A stretch of 33,666 bases of DNA, from positions 1 to 33,666 of the forward strand of contig DXIG01000043.1 in NCBI GenBank assembly GCA_019112985.1, in the 5' to 3' direction. Position 1 is the stretch's first letter, and every line of letters starts with the position of its first letter. Position numbers and translations under genes: made by a program. The notes beneath the pieces are model-generated. The model had not been told where the DNA came from, searched no databases, and was given only the letters and a program-made list of their open reading frames with translations. Positions 15,352 through 22,888 of this stretch are shown here, piece by piece. Origin of the DNA: Candidatus Butyricicoccus stercorigallinarum. GTDB lineage: Bacteria; Bacillota; Clostridia; Oscillospirales; Butyricicoccaceae.

Positions 15352-16641
15352 TCATCCCGCCACCTGCCGGAACGCCTGATCGAGATCCCAGACGATGTCC
15401 TCCCAGTGCTCCGTGCCGATGGACAGGCGGATGGTGTTGGGATAAATGCCCTGCTGCCGCAGCTCCTCCGGCGTGCACTGGCCGTGCGTCGTCGTCGCCG
15501 GGTGGATGACCAGCGATTTGGCGTCCGCGACGTTGGCAAGAATGGAGAAAATTTGCAGCGAATCGATGAAGCGCTTCGCCTCGCGCTCGCCGCCCCGGAT
15601 GCGGAATGTAAAAATCGAGCCCGCGCCGTTGGGGAAGTACACGCGGTAGAGCGGCGCGTCGTGCGGGTTGAGCGACGGGTGGCAGATGGATTCCACCAGC
15701 GGCTGAGTCTGAAGGTATCGGAGCACCTGTTTGGTGTTTTCCACATGGCGCTCGACGCGCAGCGAGAGCGTCTCCAGACCCTGTAACAGCAGGAAGGCGT
15801 GGAACGGGGACAGCGTCGCGCCGGTATCGCGCAGCAGAACGGCGCGAATCTTGGTGGTAAACGCCGCGGGGCCGCAGGCCTCGGCGAAGCGGACACCGTG
15901 ATAGCTCGGGTCCGGCTCCACCAGCGTGTCAAAGCGCCCGGACGCCTGCCAGTCAAACGCGCCGCGCTCGACGATGACGCCGCCGAGCGTCGTGCCGTGT
16001 CCGCCGATAAATTTCGTCGCGGAATGCACCACGATGTCTGCGCCGTAGTCAAACGGGCGCAGCAGATACGGCGTCGCAAACGTGGAATCGACGACGACCG
16101 GAACGCCGTGCGCGTGCGCAATGTCTGCGACCGCCTGCATGTCGACCAGATTGCCGTTCGGATTGCCCAGCGTCTCAAAGAACACCGCCTTCGTGTTGTC
16201 GTCGATCGCCGCCTCAAAGTTGCGCACATCCTCCGGGTCGACGAAGGTCGTCGTCACGCCATCCCGCGGCAGCGTGTGCGCCAGATAGTTGTACGTGCCG
16301 CCGTAAATCGTCCGGGCGGCGACGATGTTGTCGCCGTTCTGCGCGAGCGTCTTGAACGTATAGCTCAGCGCAGCCGCACCGGAGGCGACTGCCAGCGCGG
16401 CTGTTCCGCCCTCCAGCGCCGCCATTCGCCGCTCAAAGACCTCCTGCGTCGGATTGGTCAAGCGCCCGTAGATGTTTCCGGCGTCCTCCAGGCGAAACCG
16501 CGCCGCCGCGTGGTCACAGCTGTGGAATACATACGACGTCGTCTGGTAAATCGGCACCGCGCGCGCGTCCGTCGCCGGGTCGGCCAGCTCCTGCCCGACG
16601 TGAAGCTGCAAGGTCTCAAAGTGAAACGCTCTCTCGCTCAT
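15352..16641 (-). CDS. metY: O-acetylhomoserine sulfhydrylase (aminocarboxypropyltransferase)
   Basis: A 429-residue Cys/Met-metabolism PLP enzyme. Lys210 in VVHSATKFIGGHG binds PLP; YGRLTNPT (58-65) and SGAAALSYT are the other cofactor contacts. The length near 430 and the start FETLQLHVGQELADPATDARAVPIY-type segment fit MetY, which makes homocysteine from O-acetylhomoserine and sulfide, rather than the shorter MetB/MetC enzymes (about 380). The start ATG 16639-16641 follows GAGGAGG; the open frame continues upstream for 258 codons but is not gene-like. It lies upstream of cysK on the same strand, which joins both sulfide-fixing routes. Confidence 0.93.
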   Translation of the reverse strand: MSERAFHFETLQLHVGQELADPATDARAVPIYQTTSYVFHSCDHAAARFRLEDAGNIYGRLTNPTQEVFERRMAALEGGTAALAVASGAAALSYTFKTLAQNGDNIVAARTIYGGTYNYLAHTLPRDGVTTTFVDPEDVRNFEAAIDDNTKAVFFETLGNPNGNLVDMQAVADIAHAHGVPVVVDSTFATPYLLRPFDYGADIVVHSATKFIGGHGTTLGGVIVERGAFDWQASGRFDTLVEPDPSYHGVRFAEACGPAAFTTKIRAVLLRDTGATLSPFHAFLLLQGLETLSLRVERHVENTKQVLRYLQTQPLVESICHPSLNPHDAPLYRVYFPNGAGSIFTFRIRGGEREAKRFIDSLQIFSILANVADAKSLVIHPATTTHGQCTPEELRQQGIYPNTIRLSIGTEHWEDIVWDLDQAFRQVAG

Positions 16642-16707
16642 GCTGTCCTCCTCTTTTTCCGGCGCGCGATGCGTCGGGCGGCATCCGCCGCACACCGCGC
16701 ATGACAA

Positions 16708-16735
16708 AGGAAATTTAATTCCTACTAAACTACTA
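16708..16735 (-). promoter_or_regulatory. AT-rich direct repeat and dyad upstream of metY
   Basis: AGGAA (16708-16712) and TTCCT (16719-16723) form a dyad. It abuts two copies of CTACTA (16722-16727 and 16730-16735) separated by AA. This AT-rich island in GC-rich DNA lies about 70-95 bases before the metY start. I could not fix a convincing -35/-10 pair. A regulator site overlapping the promoter is plausible. Confidence 0.4.
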
Positions 16736-16810
16736 TGATTTGTGAACGGACTAAACATACCATGTTTGCGCCCGTCTGTCAAGCGATTTCCCTCCGCCGG
16801 CAGCGGGCGC

Positions 16811-16838
16811 AAAAAGGGGGCGCGCCGCCGCGCGCCCC
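16811..16838 (-). terminator. Terminator of the degV-like gene
   Basis: On the minus strand GGGGCGCGC (16830-16838) pairs with GCGCGCCCC (16817-16825) around a 4-base loop, followed by CTTTTTG. It lies 13 bases after the degV-like stop codon. Confidence 0.9.
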
Positions 16839-16850
16839 TCTGTGATGCGG

Positions 16851-17702
16851 TTATGGATTGGCGAGTACGCCGATACCCAGCAGGCCCGGCCCGGTGTGCA
16901 CCGCGAGCGACGCGGTGATCTGTCCCTCCGCCAGAATCGTTCCCTTTTTGATCGTCTCGATCAGCTTCGGCTTGACCTGCGCCATCGTTTCCGGCGCGCC
17001 GCCGTGCATCAGCGCGAGCCAGGACGGGCCGCTGCCCGCCTTCGCCGCCGCGTGCTCCAGCAACTTGCTGACACCCGCCTTCGCGCCGCGGATCTTTTCG
17101 ACGGTGTAGTAGATACCCGCTTCGTCGCACGAGATGATCGGCTTGATTTTGAGCAGGCTGCCGACCACCGACGTCACCGCGCCGATGCGCCCGCCCTTGC
17201 GCAGGTACTCGAGCGTGTCCATGTAAAAGAACACCTTGGCGTCCGCGACCTTCTCCGGCAGCCGCCGACAGACTTCCTCGAACGAAACGCCGTTCTCCAG
17301 CTGAACCGCCGCCCACATCGCCAGCAGACCCGCGCCGATGGAGATGTTTCTGGTGTCCAGCACGAAGGAATGGAACTCCGGGTGCTCCTCCAGCACCAGC
17401 TTCGCCGTCTGGCATGTGCTGCTCAGGTTGCCCGAAATAAACACGCCGAGGATGTTTTCATAGCCCTCCGCCCTGAGCTGCTCCAGGACGGTATAAAAAT
17501 CCTGCATGACCGGCGTCGACGTGTGCGGAATCTCCTGCGGAAAGCGCCGGTACACCTCGGCGGCCAGCTCCACGCTGTCCACATGGCTCTCCGCCTCATA
17601 GGAAACGCGCAGCGGCAGCACGCGAATCGGATACCGCTCCAAAAAGGACTGCGGGACATCGCAGCCGGAATCCACAAGAATGGCTGTTTTTTTCTCTATC
17701 AT
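16851..17702 (-). CDS. DegV-family fatty-acid-binding protein
   Basis: A 283-residue DegV/FakB-type protein that would present an acyl group to a fatty acid kinase (FakA) for phosphorylation. Family motifs are VDSGCDVP near residue 10 (the usual TDSxxDL), HTSTPVMQDF, GVFISGNLSSTCQTA, LDTRNISIGAGLL and YLRKGGRIG. The two-domain length is normal. I start at ATG 17700-17702 after GAGGGATGG; the frame extends 47 codons upstream across the AT-rich promoter region and is unlikely. No fakA homologue is in the window, so the kinase must be elsewhere. Which fatty acid it binds cannot be read. Confidence 0.92.
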   Translation of the reverse strand: MIEKKTAILVDSGCDVPQSFLERYPIRVLPLRVSYEAESHVDSVELAAEVYRRFPQEIPHTSTPVMQDFYTVLEQLRAEGYENILGVFISGNLSSTCQTAKLVLEEHPEFHSFVLDTRNISIGAGLLAMWAAVQLENGVSFEEVCRRLPEKVADAKVFFYMDTLEYLRKGGRIGAVTSVVGSLLKIKPIISCDEAGIYYTVEKIRGAKAGVSKLLEHAAAKAGSGPSWLALMHGGAPETMAQVKPKLIETIKKGTILAEGQITASLAVHTGPGLLGIGVLANP

Positions 17703-17721
17703 CGTCCATCCCTCACAGAAA

Positions 17722-17739
17722 ATAGTTTTTATAACTATA
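17722..17739 (-). promoter_or_regulatory. AT-rich dyad and -10-like box before the degV-like gene
   Basis: ATAGTT (17722-17727) and AACTAT (17733-17738) are inverted repeats 5 bases apart. The minus strand has TATAGT (17734-17739) overlapping the second arm. A -35 is not clear. Such a dyad over the start region suits a repressor. Confidence 0.4.
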
Positions 17740-17805
17740 TTCAATAGCATTGCATAACGCAGTCTGTTTGTCAAGAGCGATTGCGCGCGCGTCCGTCTTT
17801 TCCGC

Positions 17806-17835
17806 TTGCCCTGCGCGCCGGTTTCGTGGTAAACT
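17806..17835 (+). promoter_or_regulatory. Promoter of the small gene at 17863
   Basis: -35 TTGCCC (17806-17811), 18-base spacer, extended -10 TGG-TAAACT (TAAACT 17830-17835). The leader is about 20 bases with the ribosome site AAAGGAG. Confidence 0.55.
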
Positions 17836-17862
17836 AATGCCATTCAAAGGAGTTGATTTCCC

Positions 17863-18243
17863 ATGCATACTTTTGGTTCCCCCTTGTCCGCCGAAGAGCT
17901 GGAATTTTGCATTTCCGCGCTCCAGCTCGCCATCGAAGACGCCGAACGCGAATTGGCAGCCGGCGGCCACAGCAAAGACACGCGCATCCGCATGAACGAG
18001 TACATCCAAAAGCTCGATGAGATTCAGGATCAGTTTCTGCTGCAAAACAACGCCTTCAAGTCCGCCGACCTGCTGCTGGTCAGCGACCTTGTGGAAGACG
18101 AGCGCGACCGGCTCAACGAGATACTCGACGAGCCGCACTGCACCGGCGAAATGCGGGCGGAGGCACAGCGCCATCTGCGCACGGCGAACAGCCTGCTGCG
18201 CAAGTTCAAAAAGTACTTTCAATCGTTTGGCGTCTCTCTGTAA
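17863..18243 (+). CDS. Small helical protein of unknown function
   Basis: A 126-residue protein that I do not recognise. The start ATG 17863 follows AAAGGAG (17845-17851) and a promoter-like pair, and a good terminator follows, so it is very likely a real monocistronic gene. The composition is rich in Glu, Asp, Leu, Arg and Lys with no long hydrophobic segment, so it is cytoplasmic and mostly alpha-helical. The stretch SAEELEFCISALQLAIEDAERELAAG-type and the later EDERDRLNEILDEP show heptad-like spacing. The end is basic (SLLRKFKKYFQSF), which could contact nucleic acid or membrane. Two cysteines are far apart with no metal motif. It is divergent from the degV-like gene with about 160 bases between. 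Confidence 0.75.
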   Translation: MHTFGSPLSAEELEFCISALQLAIEDAERELAAGGHSKDTRIRMNEYIQKLDEIQDQFLLQNNAFKSADLLLVSDLVEDERDRLNEILDEPHCTGEMRAEAQRHLRTANSLLRKFKKYFQSFGVSL

Positions 18244-18279
18244 AAAAGCGCGTGGACTGCGCGCGCCGGTTTCGCACGA

Positions 18280-18315
18280 AAAAACAGGTGTACGATCGAT
18301 CGCACACCTGTTTTT
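18280..18315. terminator. Bidirectional terminator between the small gene and the MFS gene
   Basis: AAAAACAGGTGT (about 18280-18291) pairs with ACACCTGTTTTT (18304-18315). The loop is rich in CGAT repeats and may pair further. Confidence 0.9.
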
Positions 18316-18330
18316 CTTATTTTTATATTT

Positions 18331-19596
18331 TTAACCGACCGAGCGCTCGTAGCGTCCCCATCGGCCGGAGCCGCCCAGCGCCGCGAGCAGTGCGAGCAGC
18401 GAGAACGCGACCCACACCCAGATCGCGGGCGCCCAGCCGAAGCTGTCCGCGACCGCGCCGATGCCGAAGCTTGACAGCGCCGAGCCGACATAGGCCGCGC
18501 AGTTGAGAATGCCGGTGACCGAAGAGGCGCGCCCGATGGCGCCGAAGTGAATCGGCATCAGGTTGACCAGCATGATGTTCGCACCGACCATGCAGGTGCT
18601 GGCCACCGTCAGCAGCAGCAGCGACGCCACTGCGCTGCTGTCGCACACAAAGCCGAGCAGCGACAGCGCCACAATCGTGACGGCGAAAAAGCCCGCCGAG
18701 CCCTTCAGCTCGTTGTGAATGTGGTTTTTGGCAATCGCCTTGGTGAGGAAGACGCCGGAGATGTTGACCAGCGGGAGGACGATGTCCAGCGCGACGGAGG
18801 CCGAGGTGCCCAAATGGAAGTTGTCCGTCATCAGCGACGGCAGCCAGGTCTGAATGCCGTCGCGCAGCATGCCGTGCGTCATCGAGGAAACCGCGGCGAG
18901 CAGCACGCCGGAAATCACCATCAGATGCAGCAGGCCGCCCTTCTGCCGGCTGCTGTGCTGGTGATGCAGCTCAATGATCTCCACCTCGCCGCGCGCCGCG
19001 ATGACGCGCTCAAACCAGCTCATGCCCGCAAACCACAGCACAGCCGCAGCCGCCATAACGGCACTGGAGACGAGGAAGACGCTGCGCCAATCCAAAACGG
19101 AGAGCAGCACCGACGCGAGCAGATAGGTCAGCACCGTCGCCAGCGGATAGGTCGCCGCCGCGTTGCTGCACACGCGCCTGCGCTGGTCGGGCGGCATCTG
19201 CTCGGCAAAAATGCGCGCAACCGGGGACCAGATGAGCGACTGGAACACGCCGTTGAGCGCCCACAGCGCGACCATCACCGCATAACTCCCGGTCAGACCC
19301 ATGCCCAGATTGAGCACGGCCGAGCCGAGCACGCCGGCAAACACCAGCTTCTTCGGGCTGACGTGGTCGCCGATCAGGCCGCTGAAAATCTGACAGACGC
19401 CATACGCGACAAACAGCGCCGTGCCGACAAAGCCCGCCTGCGCCTTGTCCATACTGCCGGATGCAATCAAATCGACCATGACCGCCGAATAGCTGAGCCG
19501 CCCGAACAGACCGACGATATATGTCGCGGCGCACAGCAAAAACAGCCTTTGCGACAGTGCGTGCGGGCACACGCGGCGCTCTCTGACCTGTGTCAT
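18331..19596 (-). CDS. MFS transporter, GlpT/OPA-like
   Basis: A 421-residue integral membrane transporter with about twelve hydrophobic segments. The N-terminal half resembles the organophosphate:phosphate antiporter branch: YSAVMVDL, then AGFVGTALFVAYGVCQIFSGLIGDHVSPKK (helix 2 and the loop 2-3 signature GDxxxPKK), and NGVFQSLIWSPVARI in helix 4. A long cytoplasmic central loop (ARGEVEIIELHHQHSSRQKG) is His-rich. The start ATG 19594-19596 follows AGGAGAGG. The substrate is not readable; a phosphorylated sugar or glycerol ester is a guess from the family only. No linked sugar-phosphate genes are adjacent. Confidence 0.85.
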   Translation of the reverse strand: MTQVRERRVCPHALSQRLFLLCAATYIVGLFGRLSYSAVMVDLIASGSMDKAQAGFVGTALFVAYGVCQIFSGLIGDHVSPKKLVFAGVLGSAVLNLGMGLTGSYAVMVALWALNGVFQSLIWSPVARIFAEQMPPDQRRRVCSNAAATYPLATVLTYLLASVLLSVLDWRSVFLVSSAVMAAAAVLWFAGMSWFERVIAARGEVEIIELHHQHSSRQKGGLLHLMVISGVLLAAVSSMTHGMLRDGIQTWLPSLMTDNFHLGTSASVALDIVLPLVNISGVFLTKAIAKNHIHNELKGSAGFFAVTIVALSLLGFVCDSSAVASLLLLTVASTCMVGANIMLVNLMPIHFGAIGRASSVTGILNCAAYVGSALSSFGIGAVADSFGWAPAIWVWVAFSLLALLAALGGSGRWGRYERSVG

Positions 19597-19638
19597 ACTA
19601 CCTCTCCTCTTTTTTCGTGATCTTCTGAAACCTCACCC

Positions 19639-19678
19639 AGTATATTCCTTTATCCGCGAAGAATCAATACACATTGAT
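19639..19678 (-). promoter_or_regulatory. MFS gene promoter with overlapping dyad
   Basis: Minus strand -35 TTGATT (19662-19667), 17-base spacer, -10 TATACT (19639-19644). ATCAAT (19663-19668) and ATTGAT (19673-19678) are perfect inverted repeats 4 bases apart that cover the -35, a likely operator for a repressor. Confidence 0.65.
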
Positions 19679-19714
19679 GCCATGTTTGCGCGCCTTCCCC
19701 CGGCTTTTTCTCGG

Positions 19715-19752
19715 CAAAATGCCCACCCGCTTCCGAAGGGAAACGGGTGGGC
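19715..19752 (-). terminator. Terminator after the aldo/keto reductase gene
   Basis: GCCCACCCG (19721-19729) pairs with CGGGTGGGC (19744-19752), 9 base pairs. On the minus strand it is followed only by ATTTTG, a short T-run, so efficiency may be moderate. Confidence 0.65.
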
Positions 19753-19775
19753 AGAATTTTTCCGTTCTGTGGGGC

Positions 19776-20621
19776 TCAGTACACCAGATTGTCGGGATCC
19801 AGGCCGGACCAGCCGCAGTCGGTCAGCGCGCTGATGCGGTCCATGTCCTCCGGCTCCAGCTCGAAGTCGAAGAGGCGGCTGTTTTCCGCGATGCGCGACG
19901 GCGTGACCGACTTCGGCAGCGGGATGACGCCGCGCTGCACATGCCAGCGCAGAACGATCTGCGCGACGGTGCGCGCGTATTTTTCCGCCAGCTCCTGTAC
20001 CTCCGGGACGGAGAAAATGCGCCCGGTGGCCATCGGGCTCCAGCCCTCCACCACCATGTCGTGCGCGCGGCAGTAGGCGATCATGTCGTCCTGCGGCATG
20101 CCCGGATGAATCTCGATCTGATCGACCATCGGCTTGATCTCGCAGTGCTCAAACAGGTTTTCCAGATGGCGCGGGCGGAAGTTGCTGACGCCGATCGCCT
20201 TGATGCGGCCGTCCTGATACAGCTTCTCGAAGGCGCGCCAGGTCTCGCGGTTCTTCTCCTCCCAGTTGTCGAAGTACTTGCGGTCGTGCGGCCAGTGAAT
20301 CAGGTACAAATCGAGATAGTCGGTTTGCAGCTTGTCGAGCGAGCGCGCGAATGCATCCAGCGTGCTCTGATAGCCCTGATGCGGGTTCCACAGCTTGCTG
20401 GTGAGGAAGATGTTCTCACGCGGGATGCCCGACTGCGCGATCGCCTGTCCGACACCCGCTTCGTTGCCGTAGGCCGTCGCGGTGTCGATGTGGCGGTAGC
20501 CGACGCGAAGCGCCTCCGCGACCGAGGCCGCCGCCTCGTCGTTCGGCGTCTTCCAGGTGCCAAAGCCGATGCACGGGATGCTCGTCCCGTTGCTGAGCGG
20601 CATGCGTGTCTGTAAGTCCAT
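19776..20621 (-). CDS. Aldo/keto reductase
   Basis: A 281-residue NADPH-dependent carbonyl reductase with the AKR barrel. The catalytic tetrad is Asp46, Tyr51, Lys76 and His109 (DTATAYGNE, TSKLW, LIHWP). IGVSNFRP and LPKSVTPSRIAEN, the cofactor-binding end, are present. The length and the motif order resemble the 2,5-diketo-gluconate-reductase-like AKR branch. I start at ATG 20619-20621, 8 bases after AGGAGG, not at the ATG 33 bases upstream. No promoter is visible in the 90-base gap behind the acyltransferase gene, so it may rely on read-through. The physiological aldehyde is unknown. Confidence 0.92.
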   Translation of the reverse strand: MDLQTRMPLSNGTSIPCIGFGTWKTPNDEAAASVAEALRVGYRHIDTATAYGNEAGVGQAIAQSGIPRENIFLTSKLWNPHQGYQSTLDAFARSLDKLQTDYLDLYLIHWPHDRKYFDNWEEKNRETWRAFEKLYQDGRIKAIGVSNFRPRHLENLFEHCEIKPMVDQIEIHPGMPQDDMIAYCRAHDMVVEGWSPMATGRIFSVPEVQELAEKYARTVAQIVLRWHVQRGVIPLPKSVTPSRIAENSRLFDFELEPEDMDRISALTDCGWSGLDPDNLVY

Positions 20622-20680
20622 AACCAGTTCCTCCTGTCGTTTTTTTGTTGTCAAACGGTTTTCTTCTCTGTTTCAACCTG

Positions 20681-20708
20681 TAAAACGGTTCGGCGAGCGC
20701 CGAACCGT
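20681..20708 (-). terminator. Hairpin after the acyltransferase gene
   Basis: ACGGTTCGGC (20685-20694) pairs with GCCGAACCGT (20699-20708) around GAGC, followed on the minus strand by TTTTA. The T-run is short, so read-through into the aldo/keto reductase gene is possible. Confidence 0.75.
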
Positions 20709-20713
20709 CCGTG

Positions 20714-21682
20714 TTATGCGAGATAGGTGCCGATCTTCGGAATTTTCCGAATCACATAGGTCAGCGCGCCGGAGACGAGCAGCAGCCCGATGGCCGCGAC
20801 CGGGATAAAGACGCCCGCCGGGAGAACGACGCCCGCGCGGTTGAGCGCGCAGCACAGCGCCGCCAGCAGCAGCGGATGAATCAGATAGATGCCAAAGCTG
20901 AGCTGGGACAGCGCCGCAATCGGGCGCAGCACCCTGCGCGACAGGCGCATGCCGGACAGCGTGTTTTTGACGACGAGGAACAGCGCCATCGCGATGAGCA
21001 CCGCGTCGGGCGAGACAATCATCATCGCCGGGTCTGTGGTAAACGCCGTCGCGCTGAGCCAGAAACCGCGCAGCGTCAGCAGCAGGCAGAGGCCGCCGAG
21101 CAGATAAATGACGCGCAGCTGCTTGCGCGTGAGCATCGCGCTGCGCAAAAACCAGCCCATGACGAACACGGAGAGCAGGCCGAGGCCGAGCATCGCGTGG
21201 TCCATCAGGCGGGTCGTGCCCAGCTGAACCTGGAAAAACGGGTACAGACAGCCGAGCACATAGCCCAGAAGGACGGCAAACTGCAGCTCCTTCGGCTGCG
21301 CCGCGCGCGTGAAGACGCGCAGCGCCGGAGAAAAGGCGTACAGGACGATCATAACAAACAGAAAGTTCAGATACAGGCTCTGTCCGTTCAGCATGCCCTG
21401 CAATACGCCGCCGGTCGCCAGATTGACACCGACTGAGATCGGAAACCAGACCAGATAGGCGACCAGCAGGCGAAGGCCGTATTTGCGCGCCATGTCGCGC
21501 GGGCTGATGTACCAGCTGCCGTCGAGGAAAAACATGCCGCTGAGCATGACAAAGAGCGGAACCGCCCATGTGAACAATCCGCTCAGCGCCGTTCTGCCCG
21601 CCGCCATGGATACGCTGAGGAAAACCACGGCGATGCAGCTGAGCGCGCGCAGGACATCGGGGTAAACCATTCTTCGTTTCAT
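20714..21682 (-). CDS. Acyltransferase-3 family membrane protein lacking the usual histidine
   Basis: A 322-residue integral membrane protein with about ten hydrophobic segments. It has the layout of acyltransferase-3 (OafA/WecH-like) proteins, which move acyl groups onto surface sugars. The N-terminal helix has the family form YPDVLRALSCIAVVFLS with Arg12. The catalytic His expected 11 residues after this Arg is Ser23 here. The later IGIYLIHPLLL-type helix (LSFGIYLIHPLLLA) is kept. It may be an inactive or altered homologue. The ATG 21680-21682 has only a poor ribosome site (AAAGAGAT, distant). The minus strand has an extended -10 TGG-TATGAT (21762-21767) upstream. Confidence 0.8.
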   Translation of the reverse strand: MKRRMVYPDVLRALSCIAVVFLSVSMAAGRTALSGLFTWAVPLFVMLSGMFFLDGSWYISPRDMARKYGLRLLVAYLVWFPISVGVNLATGGVLQGMLNGQSLYLNFLFVMIVLYAFSPALRVFTRAAQPKELQFAVLLGYVLGCLYPFFQVQLGTTRLMDHAMLGLGLLSVFVMGWFLRSAMLTRKQLRVIYLLGGLCLLLTLRGFWLSATAFTTDPAMMIVSPDAVLIAMALFLVVKNTLSGMRLSRRVLRPIAALSQLSFGIYLIHPLLLAALCCALNRAGVVLPAGVFIPVAAIGLLLVSGALTYVIRKIPKIGTYLA

Positions 21683-21721
21683 TGTGTTCAGATCATCTCT
21701 TTTCCAGAAAAATCATCGCTT

Positions 21722-21753
21722 GGGTTTTTTTGTCATATCTACAGAAAAAACCC
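21722..21753. repeat. AT-rich hairpin in the acyltransferase-ldh intergenic region
   Basis: GGGTTTTTT (21722-21730) pairs with AAAAAACCC (21745-21753) around a 14-base loop. It lies in the acyltransferase gene leader on the minus strand and upstream of ldh on plus. It could be a weak terminator or a regulator site. Confidence 0.45.
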
Positions 21754-21828
21754 GCGAATACATCATACCACATTGGAAAAACTATGAAAACAGATACACG
21801 CCATTTTTTTGTGAAGGAAGTGTGAATT

Positions 21829-22764
21829 TTGACAAATTCTCAAAAATGCGGCATCATCGGCTGCGGCAGCGTCGGCGCGGCGGCCGCTTACACGCTCGCC
21901 ACGCACGGACTGTTTTCCGAGCTGGTGCTCGTCGACACCAACCGGCAGCGCGCCCGCGGCGAGGCGATGGACATCAGCCACGGCGTCTCGTTTTCCCAGC
22001 CGTGCCGCGTCATCGACGGCGGCTACGACGACCTGCGGGATGCGGCCATGGTCATCATCGCGGCGGGTGTCGGGCAGCGCCCCGGCGAGAGCCGCCTCGA
22101 TCTGCTGACGCGCAACGCCGCCGTCATGCGCGCCATCATCGCGGAGATCACGCGCGTCTGCCCGGACGCCGTGCTGCTCATCGTCTCCAATCCGGTCGAT
22201 CTGCTGACCGCCATCGCGCTGCGCCTGTCCGGCTTTCCGCCCGCGCGCGTCATCGGCACGGGCACGGTTCTCGACACCGCCCGGCTGAAATTCCTGCTCG
22301 GGCAGGCGCTCGGCGTGGACGGCAGAAACGTGCACGCCTTCGTCATCGGCGAGCACGGCGACAGCGAGCTCGCCGTCTGGTCGGGCGCCAACATTTCCGG
22401 CGTCGATCTGGCGGATTACTGCGTCTGCCGCGGGCTGTCGGACGATTTTTCCGGGCTGTTTGAGTCGGTGCGGCGTGCGGCGTATGAGATCATCGAGGGC
22501 AAGGGCGCGACGTATTTCGGCATCGCCATGTCCGTGCTGCGCATCGCCACCTGCATCATGCGCGGCGAGCACAGCGTGCTGCCCGTCTCCTGCCATGCCG
22601 CGGGGCACTACGGGCTGGGCGACGTCTGCATCGGCCTGCCGTGCGTCATCGGGCGCGGCGGCGTGGAATCCGTGCTCGACATCCCGCTGAGCGGGGACGA
22701 GCAGCGGCAGCTGCACCGCTCCGCCGAAACGCTGCGGCAGGCCCTCGACCAGCTCGGCTTATAA
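21829..22764 (+). CDS. ldh: L-lactate dehydrogenase
   Basis: A 311-residue NAD-dependent enzyme interconverting pyruvate and L-lactate. The dinucleotide loop is GCGSVG (11-16) with Asp36 after the second strand. The substrate loop VGQRPGESR has Gln83 and Arg89, the lactate-type choice (malate dehydrogenases have Arg at the Gln83 place). Arg152 binds the carboxylate and His176 in GEHGDSE is catalytic. The start codon is TTG 21829, 8 bases after AAGGAAG; no ATG or GTG fits the conserved N-terminus. No clear promoter is seen, but the upstream 145 bases are AT-rich. It regenerates NAD during fermentation. Confidence 0.93.
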   Translation: MTNSQKCGIIGCGSVGAAAAYTLATHGLFSELVLVDTNRQRARGEAMDISHGVSFSQPCRVIDGGYDDLRDAAMVIIAAGVGQRPGESRLDLLTRNAAVMRAIIAEITRVCPDAVLLIVSNPVDLLTAIALRLSGFPPARVIGTGTVLDTARLKFLLGQALGVDGRNVHAFVIGEHGDSELAVWSGANISGVDLADYCVCRGLSDDFSGLFESVRRAAYEIIEGKGATYFGIAMSVLRIATCIMRGEHSVLPVSCHAAGHYGLGDVCIGLPCVIGRGGVESVLDIPLSGDEQRQLHRSAETLRQALDQLGL

Positions 22765-22783
22765 CCAAATCGAAGCTTTTTCC

Positions 22784-22809
22784 ATCCACTGCCGCGCGCA
22801 GTGGATTTT
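22784..22809 (+). terminator. Terminator after ldh
   Basis: ATCCACTGC (22784-22792) pairs with GCAGTGGAT (22798-22806) around CGCGC. TTTTC-TTT follows. Confidence 0.85.
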
Positions 22810-22820
22810 CTTTGCCCGCG

Positions 22821-22849
22821 TTGACTTCTTTTGTCGAAATCGCTATACT
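22821..22849 (+). promoter_or_regulatory. Promoter of the AAA_28-CYTH gene
   Basis: -35 TTGACT (22821-22826), 17-base spacer, -10 TATACT (22844-22849). The leader to ATG 22889 is about 33 bases. Confidence 0.78.
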
Positions 22850-22888
22850 GAACATATGGCAACCTGTACACGGGAGGGATATCCTCAC

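Noticed and set aside
16642-16800. A SAM riboswitch before metY
   Set aside because: The region lacks the four-helix layout and any terminator before metY. The repeats fit a protein site better.
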